Source of the DNA: Pyrinomonadaceae bacterium
GTDB taxonomy: Bacteria > Acidobacteriota > Blastocatellia > Pyrinomonadales > Pyrinomonadaceae
Direction: 5' to 3'
DNA: 64,000 nucleotides
Assembly (NCBI GenBank): GCA_019694355.1
Contig: JAIBCB010000002.1
Coordinates: forward strand, 682,001 to 746,000
Position numbers and translations under genes: made by a program. Under the pieces are notes generated by a model that saw only the letters and a list, made by a program, of their open reading frames with translations, had not been told where the DNA came from and made no database searches. Below, piece by piece: positions 44,242-54,757 of the stretch; position 1 is the stretch's first letter, and each line of letters starts with the position of its first letter.

Positions 44242-45279
44242 TTGCCCGACTTGATCTTTGAAGAGAATGTGCCGCTAGCGCCGCTGACCACTTTGAAGGT
44301 CGGCGGCCCGGCGCGATATTTCGCCCGACCGGAAAGCGTTGATGAGCTAAAGGCCGTCTTCGAGCGAGCGTATAGAGAAGAACTGCCTGTCTTCGTGCTT
44401 GGCGGCGGCAGCAACGTGGTCATCTCGGATGCCGGTTTTGACGGCGTTGTTATTCAGCCGAACATTATAGGTGTCGCTGTCGATCCTGCATCCAATGCGG
44501 TGAACGTTACCGCCGGAGCGGGAGAAAATTGGGATCGGCTTGTCGAACTTTGCGTTGAGAAGAAGCTCGCGGGAGTCGAGGCTCTCAGCGGCATTCCGGG
44601 ACGTGTTGGCGGAACGCCGATCCAGAACGTCGGGGCTTACGGCCAGGAAGTGTCGGAGACGATCATTGCGGTCAACTGTTTTGATCGCGAAACGAATTCG
44701 GTCGTTCGCCTTTCCAACGCGGACTGCGGGTTCAAATACCGGGAAAGCATTTTTAATACGACCCATCGCGATCGTTACGTTGTTCTCGAGGTGACCTTCA
44801 GCCTTGAACTCGATGGCCGCCCAAAGATCGCGTATCGCGACCTTATAGAGAGATTCGAGGGCCGCGAACCAAGCCTTGCACAAGCGCGGCGGGCGGTCCT
44901 TGAAATTCGACGTTCGAAGTCGATGGTGATAGACGAGGATGATCCGAATTCGCGTAGTGCGGGTTCATTCTTCAAGAATCCGATCGTCGAACGCTCCGTC
45001 TATGACGCGATCGCGACGAGGTTTGACAAGGTTCCGATGTTTCCTGCCGGCGAAAACTGCGTTAAGATACCTGCGGCGTGGCTTATTGAGAGTGCCGGCT
45101 TTCAAAAGGGAACGAGAATGGGCCGAGCCGGTATTTCCTCGCGACATCCGCTTGCCATTATCAACGCCGATGGAGCTTCTGCGGCCGAGATCATCGCCTT
45201 GAAGACCTCGATCCAGGAGGCCGTAAAAGAAAAGTTTTTGATCGATCTCTCACCAGAGCCCGTTTTCGTGGGCTTCTAA
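44242..45279 (+). CDS. murB: UDP-N-acetylenolpyruvoylglucosamine reductase
   Basis: MurB reduces UDP-GlcNAc-enolpyruvate to UDP-MurNAc in peptidoglycan synthesis, with FAD and NADPH. The 345-residue product has the FAD-binding motifs VLGGGSNVVISD (53-64) and LSGIPGRVGGTPIQNVGAYGQEV, the catalytic serine loop SRSAGSFFKNP and the C-terminal AAWLIESAGF and LAIINADGASA. It starts with TTG two bases after the preceding stop; another TTG three codons later is possible. Upstream AAAGGAG lies about 18 bases away, so translation may be coupled to the TPR gene. Confidence 0.95.
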   Translation: MPDLIFEENVPLAPLTTLKVGGPARYFARPESVDELKAVFERAYREELPVFVLGGGSNVVISDAGFDGVVIQPNIIGVAVDPASNAVNVTAGAGENWDRLVELCVEKKLAGVEALSGIPGRVGGTPIQNVGAYGQEVSETIIAVNCFDRETNSVVRLSNADCGFKYRESIFNTTHRDRYVVLEVTFSLELDGRPKIAYRDLIERFEGREPSLAQARRAVLEIRRSKSMVIDEDDPNSRSAGSFFKNPIVERSVYDAIATRFDKVPMFPAGENCVKIPAAWLIESAGFQKGTRMGRAGISSRHPLAIINADGASAAEIIALKTSIQEAVKEKFLIDLSPEPVFVGF

Positions 45280-45298
45280 CAAAATTCAGGTGCTTCGT

Positions 45299-47146
45299 AT
45301 GACGAAATTCAACCCCGAGATACTCAAGATCGCATCTACCTCTCTCGTTATAGTTTCAATGCTCTTTGTCGCGATACCTGCTTCGCGGCCCGCGGCCGCG
45401 CAGGATCTCGTTGCGACGGACAGCATTGCAAGCGGTTCGAGCGCGTTCGTCTTTCGCGAATCGAGCAAGAAGCCGCAGGCATTCCTTGCCGGCGGCGGTA
45501 ATGCTTTTGTTCGTGAAGGTGCGGGCGGTGTCCGTGCAAATCGACGCACCAACACGCAGATCGTGTCCGCGGCGAAGAAACGCCGTCTCGCTGCCGCTGC
45601 CGCAAGAAAGCGTGCAATGGCCGCTGCCCGTACAAAGAAGCTCAAACTTTCGAATGATCTTGCAAAAGCGGGCGAGAACGATCTCGATGCTGGACGTGTC
45701 GATGATGCGATCAAGAATTTCCGTGCATCTTTGAGTGAAAATCCGCGAAACACGCGTGCATCCGAAGGCCTGAGCGAAGCCCTGACGGATCAAGGGACGA
45801 CCATTGCAGGTGACAAAAATAGCTCAGCGGCAATTCCGGCGCTCGAGGAAGCCGTCAAGCTCGACAAGACGAATGCCGAGGCGTTCGCAAAACTCGGTGC
45901 CGTTTACGCAGCAAATGGAGACTTTGCTTCTGCAATAACGAACTATTCGCAAGCGATCACGCTCGACAAAGATCTCGTCGCGCTCAACGCTCCTCTCGGC
46001 ATCGCTTATCTCGAAACAGGCGATGTTGGAAAGGCAGATGCGGCACTGACGCTCGCAACTCGCGGCGCGGTCGAAACTGTTGATTCGAAGATGCTCGAAG
46101 GACGAATTCGCCTAAAACAGAACCGCAATAACGAAGCTCTTGCGGCTTTCGACAAAGCACTGCAGCTCGATCCGCAGAATGCATCTGCGGCGTACTACCG
46201 CGGCCAGGCATATTCGCGTATGGATGAGCCCGCGAAGATGATCGATTCGTATAAACAGGCTCTTAACCTCGAACCAAACTATTCACCCGCGGCCTTTGAT
46301 ATGGGCGTTGCGTATTACAACGCCGGCGACTACAAGAATGCGGCCGCATCCTATGAGATCGTGGTGAGCGAAGATCCGACGAATGCGCAGGCTCACGCGA
46401 ACCTTGCGAGTTGCTACCGCCAACTTGGCCGTTACGAGGAAGCGAACGCTCAGTATAAGCTGGCCTCGGAGAAGATCAAGACCGACGAACTCTACAGCGA
46501 GTGGGGCTATTGTCTTGGCAAGGTCAACGACTGGAACAACGCGTCGGCAAGACTCTTGACCGCCCGCGACCTGAATCCCGCCGCGGTCAACGATTCGAAT
46601 ATCGCCTGGGCATACTACAACCAGGCCGTCGAACAGCAAAAGACCTCGCCGTCCGCCGCGAAGGCAAATCTCGAATTGAGCCGCTCATTTGCCTCAAAAG
46701 CGGTCCAACAGGACCCGAAACTCGATGCCGCTTATCTGAATCTCGGCTCGACCGAGAACAGGCTCGGAAATTACCCGGCGGCGGTCGCGGCCTTGAAGAG
46801 TGCTTTGAACCTTCGCAGCGATTGGGTCATCGCGATGAACCAGCTTGGCGTCGGCTATCGCGGAATGAACAACCTGGCCGACGCGATCTCGATGTTCAAG
46901 CGTGCGACCGACCTTGACGGCAACTATACTCTTGGCCTCTTCAACCTCGGTGCGGCCTACAATGCGAGCGGCGATAAAAAGAACGCTCGCCGAATTCAGG
47001 ATCGTCTCGGCAAGCTCGATGCCGCTCTTGCAAATACGCTTGGCGATGTCTTTAAGGGCAAAATATCCGTCGATGGCCTGACCCGCGGCCTTACCAACGA
47101 GATACCAAAGGTGCCTCATATTCCGAGAGTAAAGCTTCCATTTTAG
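45299..47146 (+). CDS. Exported TPR protein, paralogue 2
   Basis: The 615-residue protein mirrors the gene before murB: signal peptide (about 1-35, ending RPAAAQ), the motif GSSAFVFRESS at the mature N-terminus, a basic Ala/Arg/Lys-rich coil (AAKKRRLAAAAARKRAMAA), then ten or more TPR units such as DAIKNFRASLSENPRNTRASE and YNAGDYKNAAASYEIVVSEDP. The ATG at 45299 is preferred over GTG at 45290. A strong terminator follows 18 bases after the stop, so TPR1-murB-TPR2 is probably one operon. Confidence 0.75.
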   Translation: MTKFNPEILKIASTSLVIVSMLFVAIPASRPAAAQDLVATDSIASGSSAFVFRESSKKPQAFLAGGGNAFVREGAGGVRANRRTNTQIVSAAKKRRLAAAAARKRAMAAARTKKLKLSNDLAKAGENDLDAGRVDDAIKNFRASLSENPRNTRASEGLSEALTDQGTTIAGDKNSSAAIPALEEAVKLDKTNAEAFAKLGAVYAANGDFASAITNYSQAITLDKDLVALNAPLGIAYLETGDVGKADAALTLATRGAVETVDSKMLEGRIRLKQNRNNEALAAFDKALQLDPQNASAAYYRGQAYSRMDEPAKMIDSYKQALNLEPNYSPAAFDMGVAYYNAGDYKNAAASYEIVVSEDPTNAQAHANLASCYRQLGRYEEANAQYKLASEKIKTDELYSEWGYCLGKVNDWNNASARLLTARDLNPAAVNDSNIAWAYYNQAVEQQKTSPSAAKANLELSRSFASKAVQQDPKLDAAYLNLGSTENRLGNYPAAVAALKSALNLRSDWVIAMNQLGVGYRGMNNLADAISMFKRATDLDGNYTLGLFNLGAAYNASGDKKNARRIQDRLGKLDAALANTLGDVFKGKISVDGLTRGLTNEIPKVPHIPRVKLPF

Positions 47147-47164
47147 GGATGCGAGAAAAGAGGC

Positions 47165-47195
47165 GAGGCGGTTCGAAAAGAGCCGCCTCTTTTTT
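47165..47195 (+). terminator. Intrinsic terminator after TPR paralogue 2
   Basis: GAGGCGG (47165-47171) pairs perfectly with CCGCCTC (47183-47189), followed by six T. It closes the TPR-murB-TPR operon. Confidence 0.9.
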
Positions 47196-47196
47196 A

Positions 47197-47202
47197 TATA
47201 AT
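47197..47202 (+). promoter_or_regulatory. Candidate -10 box of carB
   Basis: A perfect TATAAT lies 14 bases before the carB ATG, right after the terminator T run. A start from it would leave a leader of only about eight bases. No good -35 box is visible 17 bases upstream, inside the terminator hairpin. Confidence 0.35.
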
Positions 47203-47216
47203 CGTAAATTTACAAA

Positions 47217-50444
<3,228 letters not shown>

Positions 50445-50496
50445 CGGGCCCTTTTGTGCATCCATTGAGGCAATTCAAAAGGAGGTCATCCCAACG

Positions 50497-51180
50497 ATGT
50501 CCATTTCGCGCGCTCTATTCTCGGGCAGCTTGATGCTGCTCTTTGCCCTCACGCTCTTTGCTCAGAACAAGCCTAATTTTACGCGTCTTGACGGCAAGTC
50601 GGATGAATCTGCGTACCGGCAGATGGTCGAAAAGATCAAGGCGGGCGACGACACAGTTGATTTCGTCAAGTTCCGTGCCGCCTACCTCGAATGGTCGCTC
50701 GACGAATGCAATGTCTTGGAATCGCCGGATAGGGATGCATTCGTAGCCGCGTATGAAGCGAAAGATTACGCAAAGGCTCTCGCAAAAGTCGATAGCGTAT
50801 TGGATTACGAATACGCAAACTACAACCTGCATCGTGCCATTGCAGCTGCATATACGAACGTCGGAAATGCTGAAAAGGCCGCTTTCCACACAAAGATCGC
50901 TGATAAGCTGATCGACGGACTAATGGCCTCGGGTGATGGAAGATCGGCGAAGACCGCCTATCGCGTGCACTCGATCCGCGAGGAATATCTTGTGATGCGA
51001 AAACTCGGCTACGCTGTCTCTGGCCAGGCTCTCAGTATGGACAAAGAATACGGCGTGTTCGATATCCTGACCGGGAAAGACTCGAGCGGGAAGACCGGCT
51101 CTTTCTATTTCAACATCACGGACGTTTGGGTCGGCAGCAACTCCTCAAAACCCTGCGCCGCGAAGAAGGCCACAAAATAA
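50497..51180 (+). CDS. Exported protein resembling DUF4919
   Basis: The 227-residue protein has a signal peptide (about 1-22, LFSGSLMLLFALTLFAQN) and a single domain with DFVKFRAAYLEWS, YEAKDYAKALAKVDSVLDYEYANYNLHRAIAAAY and the C-terminal GVFDILTGKDSSGKTGSFYFNITDVW. These features resemble DUF4919 proteins; function unknown. The ATG at 50497 is supported by an exceptionally long Shine-Dalgarno (AAAAGGAGGTCATCC from 50476), matching the 16S 3' end in all but one position, and by the signal peptide. The last residues (CAAKKATK) are basic. Confidence 0.65.
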   Translation: MSISRALFSGSLMLLFALTLFAQNKPNFTRLDGKSDESAYRQMVEKIKAGDDTVDFVKFRAAYLEWSLDECNVLESPDRDAFVAAYEAKDYAKALAKVDSVLDYEYANYNLHRAIAAAYTNVGNAEKAAFHTKIADKLIDGLMASGDGRSAKTAYRVHSIREEYLVMRKLGYAVSGQALSMDKEYGVFDILTGKDSSGKTGSFYFNITDVWVGSNSSKPCAAKKATK

Positions 51181-51484
51181 GACATAGGCCGGGGAGACAA
51201 GATGAGCCGGAAACCGAGCCGTATGCAAGGGCACTCGGTTTTGCCAACGTATCGACACACTCCATTAACTCGTGTGCGCTCCCAACAGATCGAATCTCTG
51301 CGATAGCCCGATTCGCGGCTCTGTGGCTCTGTGGGCGATAAAGAGAACGTCCCCGCAAAGACGCAAAACAGGACAAGGGAAGCAACTCCTGCAAAGACGC
51401 AAAGCAGGAGAAAATAAGAAGGTTCGCCTTTGCGTCTCCGCGACTCTGCGGCTCTGCGGGAGTCAATTAAATTGTCGGTATTTA

Positions 51485-51540
51485 GTTCTCGGTTCTCGGA
51501 TCCGAAATCTCAAATCTCAAATTTCAAATTTAAGATCTCA
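51485..51540 (+). repeat. Heptamer tandem array of eight units
   Basis: Eight contiguous 7-bp units: two GTTCTCG, one GATCCGA, two AATCTCA, then AATTTCA, AATTTAA and GATCTCA. Register is kept exactly although the unit sequence changes. Confidence 0.8.
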
Positions 51541-51789
51541 TTTCTTCGTTCAAGAACCCGGTCGCTATCGCTCCCGGTTCTGACAGGACTGGCCGGCCGC
51601 TATCGCTCCCGGTTCCGACGTTTGTGCAGATCGTGCAAATTGTGCACTTTGATACGTTTTGTGCGGAATGTGTCGATTTGTGCGGTTTGATACATTCCGT
51701 GCGGTTTGTGCTTCAAACGGGCGTGTCGGTTCGCTATGCTTACAACACGGTCGAGACGGCTGTGGTCTTTGACAATGGTGGTCGTTGTT

Positions 51790-51884
51790 GATGGTGAATG
51801 GTGAGAGGCCTTTGCGTTTACGATCTTGTTGGCAACGCAAAACCCGCAAAGGAAGACTTCTGACTTTTCACTTATCACCTATTT
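51790..51884 (+). repeat. Opposed heptamer arms
   Basis: GATGGTG and AATGGTG at 51790-51803 face CTTTTCA, CTTATCA and CCTATTT at 51864-51884. The arms are partly reverse-complementary, as in the rpmD-rplO spacer, whose first arm also uses the AATGGTG unit. Confidence 0.55.
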
Positions 51885-51967
51885 CGGAACCGTTGGAGGC
51901 CAGAGGCGCTTGCCGCATTGCAGTGCGGTCGGGCTCGCCCGACCGACCCTCGCCTAAGGAAGATATC

Positions 51968-51990
51968 GGAGCGTGCGAAGCACGCGACAA
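51968..51990 (+). repeat. REP-like hairpin repeat, copy 1
   Basis: A 23-base element containing GCGTGC-GAA-GCACGC. A copy differing at one base lies at 52106-52128. Nearby at 51926-51946 are CGCATTGCAGTGCG and GTCGGGCTCGCCCGAC hairpins. Confidence 0.7.
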
Positions 51991-52012
51991 GAAGTCGGCG
52001 GCAATGTCTTAG

Positions 52013-52082
52013 TCCCCGTAGGGGGACGCATGAATGTAGCCCATGGTAAGGCTGCTGAATTACCACGAGCCTTAGCTCGTGG
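52013..52082 (+). repeat. Paired perfect hairpins
   Basis: TCCCC-GTA-GGGGA (52013-52025) and CCACGAGC-CTTA-GCTCGTGG (52063-52082) are separated by 37 bases. The pattern is that of REP/BIME-type elements mobilised by REP-associated tyrosine transposases, but no such gene is in the window. Confidence 0.6.
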
Positions 52083-52105
52083 TTAGCGTTCCTCAATATT
52101 TTGCT

Positions 52106-52156
52106 GGAGCGTGCGGAGCACGCGACAAAGGCCGTTGTCGGCGGCAAGCCGCCTCC
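52106..52156 (+). repeat. REP-like hairpin repeats, composite copy
   Basis: The second copy of the GCGTGC/GCACGC element (52106-52128) is followed by TGTCGGCGGCAAGCCGCC and TCC (52136-52156), which contains the perfect GGCGG-CAAG-CCGCC-type hairpin. An identical 21-base copy of the latter lies at 52385-52405. Confidence 0.7.
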
Positions 52157-52291
52157 AGAAAATTCGGGACGCTCATCGGTCGGGCACGGTTGCGTGTTTT
52201 GCAACACGTGGGGATCTCTGACCCACGAACCCCGACCGCACTGCGAGAGGGCAAGCCCAGAAGAATGTGGTCTGATTTTTTTTGTGAAATT

Positions 52292-52371
52292 CTGGGACAG
52301 ATCGCGTAAGTGACTGATAACACGTCACTTATTTGTCCCAAGGGCTGTCCCAGAGGTGTGTTGGCTGGGAC
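52292..52371 (+). repeat. Nested inverted repeats
   Basis: TGGGACA (52292-52298) pairs with TGTCCCA (52333-52339) around a perfect inner TAAGTGAC/GTCACTTA stem (52306-52313 with 52323-52330). A second dyad, TGTCCCAG/CTGGGACA, follows at 52345-52371. The repeated TGGGACA core suggests one mobile or protein-binding element. Confidence 0.65.
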
Positions 52372-52384
52372 AAAAGACGGCCAT

Positions 52385-52448
52385 TGTCGGCGGCAAGCCG
52401 CCTCCGAGGTTGGTTTTGGGGCACGGTTCCACGGCATAAATGCCGTGG
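52385..52448 (+). repeat. REP-like hairpin repeats, second composite copy
   Basis: A 21-base copy of the TGTCGGCGG element (52385-52405) is followed by the perfect palindrome CCACGGCAT-AA-ATGCCGTGG (52429-52448). Confidence 0.7.
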
Positions 52449-52549
52449 CAATTCGGTGGGAATCTGCGTTGAGTGTTACGCCCTCTCTGACGTGCGAGCT
52501 TCTGTAACCGAAAAACAACAGACAATTGGCGGACAAGAGGATCAATTAC

Positions 52550-52584
52550 AGCTGTCAGCTATGAGCTATCAGCTATCAGCGAAT
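52550..52584 (+). repeat. Heptamer tandem array of five units
   Basis: Five contiguous units related to CAGCTAT, in exact 7-bp register. Confidence 0.8.
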
Positions 52585-52687
52585 ACGACGTTTGAAAACC
52601 TAACGGTTGCCGGCTTCTGCAATGCTGACCGCCCGCTACCGCAGGTGGTACTGACAGGACTGCCCGCCGGCAGACGCAGGCGGTTCT

Positions 52688-52729
52688 GACTTCTGCTCAC
52701 TGCCGACGGCTCACTGACCACTGCCTGCT
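52688..52729 (+). repeat. Heptamer tandem array of six units
   Basis: Six contiguous units related to GCTCACT, ending two bases before the stop codon of the homocysteine methyltransferase gene on the other strand. Confidence 0.7.
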
Positions 52730-52731
52730 GG

Positions 52732-54591
52732 CTAGCTTTCTTCGAGGGCTTCGAAGACCTGGAGGGCGTATTTCACGTTGCCGAACGGGGCAGAGACCTG
52801 AACGCCTTGGATCGCGTCGCGGACCTCTAGCAGCGATTCGCGGGCGATCACGATGCCTTCCTCGCGAGCGTGTTCCTTGCTCTTGTCGGAGGCGATGCGC
52901 ATCCGTTCGAGGATCTCTTGCGTTACGTTCACGCCGGGAACTTCGTTGTGCATAAACTCGGCGTTGCGGTACGAGATGAGCGGCCAGATGCCCGCAACGA
53001 TCGGAATGCGAACGTGTGAGATGCGGTCGAGGAAATGCCGGAGCTGTTCGGTGTCAAAGACGGGCTGTGTTATGGCGTATTCGGCACCGGCTTCGACCTT
53101 CCACTCGAAACGGCGGATCTCTTCGTCGAGATTAACGGCACCGGGATTTACGCCGACACCGATCGAGAATTCCGTCGGGCGGCCGATCGGATTATTGCCG
53201 AGATCGAGGCCGTGATTGAGCTTGTTGGCCATGTTCGTCAAGCCGATCGAGTCGATGTCAAAGACGGCGGTCGCATCCGGATACGGTCCCATTTTCGGCG
53301 GGTCGCCGGTGATGAGCAGCAAGTTGTGCAGCCCCAAGGCGGCGGCCCCGAGAAGGTCGGACATCATTCCGAGCAGGTTTCGATCACGGCAGCAGTAATG
53401 GAGGACGGGCTCGATGCCGACCTTTTCCTGCACGAGCACGGCGGTCGCAAGGGCCGACATACGCGTCTGCGCTCGAGGGCCGTCAGGGATGTTCACGCCG
53501 TCAACTCCTTCCTCGTGGAGGAGCCGGATCGATTCGAGGGTCTTTTCCGCATCACAGCCTTTTGGCGGCAGAACTTCGACCGATGTCACGAATTCACCGT
53601 TGGCGATCTTTCGCGACCAGCGGCTGCGGTCTTCTCTTCGCACCACGTGAATGTCGGGCGGTTTAATGTCGGAGACGGAGACGATCTGACGGCGTGCTTC
53701 GCTGATGGCCTGACGCGGGCTGATCGAGCGGACGGCGTCGGCGATAAGCTTGATATGCGTTGGCGTGGTCCCGCAGCAGCCGCCGATGAATCTTGCGCCG
53801 GCCGAGACGAAACGCTTTGCGAAGGTCGCCATATATTCCGGCGAGCCCATATAGAACTGTCGGCCTTGCACGTCACGCGGCAGCCCTGCGTTCGGCTGAG
53901 CCGAAAGATCTTTTTCGGTCACGGCACGCATCTTTTCGAGAGCGTTCAAGAGGTGATTCGGCCCCATTCCGCAATTCAGCCCGACGATGTCGGCACCGAG
54001 TTCGTCGAGGCGTTTGGCGATGGTTTCCGGCGTGGTTCCGAACGCGGTTTTGCCATCCATCTGTATCGTCATCTGGGCGACGATCGGCAGGTCGCTTACT
54101 TCGCGGACGGCCTTGATCGCCTGCTCGATGATCTCCAGCTCGGAGAAAGTTTCGAGCACGAAGAGATCGACGCCGCCTTCGAGCAACGCATTGACCTGTT
54201 CGAGATAGAAGCCTTTTGCTTCGTCAAAAGAGGTCGGGCCGAAAGGTTCGATGCGAAGCCCGAGCGGGCCGATCGCTCCGGCAACGAACGCTTTTTCGCC
54301 TGCGGCCTGGCGAGCGATGCGTGCGGCCGCCACGTTGATCTCGTGAAGCTTTGATTCGAGCCCGTAAGGCTGGAGTTTTGGACGCGTCGCACCGAACGTG
54401 TTCGTCTCGATAATGTCGGCACCGGCGGCAACGTATTCGTCATGCACCTCGCGGACAAGATCGGGCTGCGTAAGATTAAGCTCGTCGTAGCTGCGATTGA
54501 TGTAAATGCCTTTGTCGTACAGGCGAGTGCCTACGGCGCCGTCAAAGACGTAAACACCTTCGCCACCGACGAGGTCGCGAAACTTTTTCAT
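52732..54591 (-). CDS. Homocysteine S-methyltransferase / methylenetetrahydrofolate reductase fusion
   Basis: The 619-residue protein joins two one-carbon enzymes. Residues about 1-300 form a homocysteine-binding barrel (YVFDGAVGTRLYDKG, ADIIETNTFGATRP) with the zinc cysteines in GLNCGMGP and GGCCGTTP. Residues about 325-619 form the MTHFR barrel (VTSVEVLPPKGCDAEKT, LHYCCRDRN, LLITGDPPKMGPY, ITQPVFDTEQL). It is laid out like YitJ of Bacillus. It should make methyl donors and methionine. A SAM-II riboswitch with terminator in the leader indicates repression by SAM. Confidence 0.93.
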   Translation of the reverse strand: MKKFRDLVGGEGVYVFDGAVGTRLYDKGIYINRSYDELNLTQPDLVREVHDEYVAAGADIIETNTFGATRPKLQPYGLESKLHEINVAAARIARQAAGEKAFVAGAIGPLGLRIEPFGPTSFDEAKGFYLEQVNALLEGGVDLFVLETFSELEIIEQAIKAVREVSDLPIVAQMTIQMDGKTAFGTTPETIAKRLDELGADIVGLNCGMGPNHLLNALEKMRAVTEKDLSAQPNAGLPRDVQGRQFYMGSPEYMATFAKRFVSAGARFIGGCCGTTPTHIKLIADAVRSISPRQAISEARRQIVSVSDIKPPDIHVVRREDRSRWSRKIANGEFVTSVEVLPPKGCDAEKTLESIRLLHEEGVDGVNIPDGPRAQTRMSALATAVLVQEKVGIEPVLHYCCRDRNLLGMMSDLLGAAALGLHNLLLITGDPPKMGPYPDATAVFDIDSIGLTNMANKLNHGLDLGNNPIGRPTEFSIGVGVNPGAVNLDEEIRRFEWKVEAGAEYAITQPVFDTEQLRHFLDRISHVRIPIVAGIWPLISYRNAEFMHNEVPGVNVTQEILERMRIASDKSKEHAREEGIVIARESLLEVRDAIQGVQVSAPFGNVKYALQVFEALEES

Positions 54592-54600
54592 AGAAACCCT

Positions 54601-54632
54601 AAAAAGGCCTCGCCAATCCAGCGAAGCCCTTT
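54601..54632 (-). terminator. Intrinsic terminator in the methyltransferase leader
   Basis: On the minus strand, AAAGGGCTTCGC (54632-54621) pairs with GCGAGGCCTTT (54613-54603) around a seven-base loop, ending in five T only nine bases before the ATG. Position after a SAM-II aptamer makes it the probable expression platform. Confidence 0.75.
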
Positions 54633-54650
54633 CAAAAATTGAATGTGCGT

Positions 54651-54706
54651 CAGCTGTTTAGCGGTTTATTTAACGTGGTCGCAAGTCGCAATAACTCACC
54701 ACGAAG
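54651..54706 (-). promoter_or_regulatory. SAM-II riboswitch aptamer
   Basis: On the minus strand the leader reads CGTGGTGAGTT, then CTTGCGACCACGTTAAA and ACCGCTAAAC. This matches the SAM-II consensus: P1 CGTGG/CCACG (54703-54699 with 54678-54674), the TGATTT-like L1, the CTTGC loop of the pseudoknot, the GTTAAA segment and the 3' CGCTAAA strand. SAM-II binds S-adenosylmethionine and controls methionine genes in Alphaproteobacteria and others. Here it precedes a methionine-cycle enzyme, which supports the call. Confidence 0.88.
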
Positions 54707-54715
54707 TATATATCG

Positions 54716-54744
54716 ATATTGTGCCTTTCAACGCGTGGTGTCAA
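54716..54744 (-). promoter_or_regulatory. Promoter of the riboswitch-controlled gene
   Basis: On the minus strand, TTGACA (54744-54739) is followed 17-18 bases later by the AT-rich CAATATC. Transcription would begin just at the aptamer. It lies between the mutM stop and the aptamer. Confidence 0.5.
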
Positions 54745-54757
54745 GGAGTTACGGGGC

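Larger units (their letters stand above)
51181..52731. repeat. Gene-free island of short repeats and hairpins
   Basis: About 1.55 kb between the DUF4919-like gene and the homocysteine methyltransferase gene holds no convincing protein gene. It is a mosaic: CTCTGTGG/GCAAAGACGCAAA-type repeats (about 51310-51470), heptamer arrays, two 18-base direct copies of CGCTATCGCTCCCGGTTC (about 51562 and 51599), TTTGTGCGG-type repeats (51620-51715) and several perfect REP-like hairpins (51925-52450). Short frames across it on both strands have no start signals and read as low-complexity Arg/Pro/Ser strings. No transposase or tRNA is present. Confidence 0.75.

Noticed and set aside
51485-52729. CRISPR array
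   Set aside because: Units are contiguous 7-mers without unique spacers, and no cas gene is present.
51181-52731. Small protein genes in the repeat island
   Set aside because: Frames of 60-150 codons exist on both strands but lie across hairpins and repeats, lack ribosome-binding sites and give compositionally biased products.
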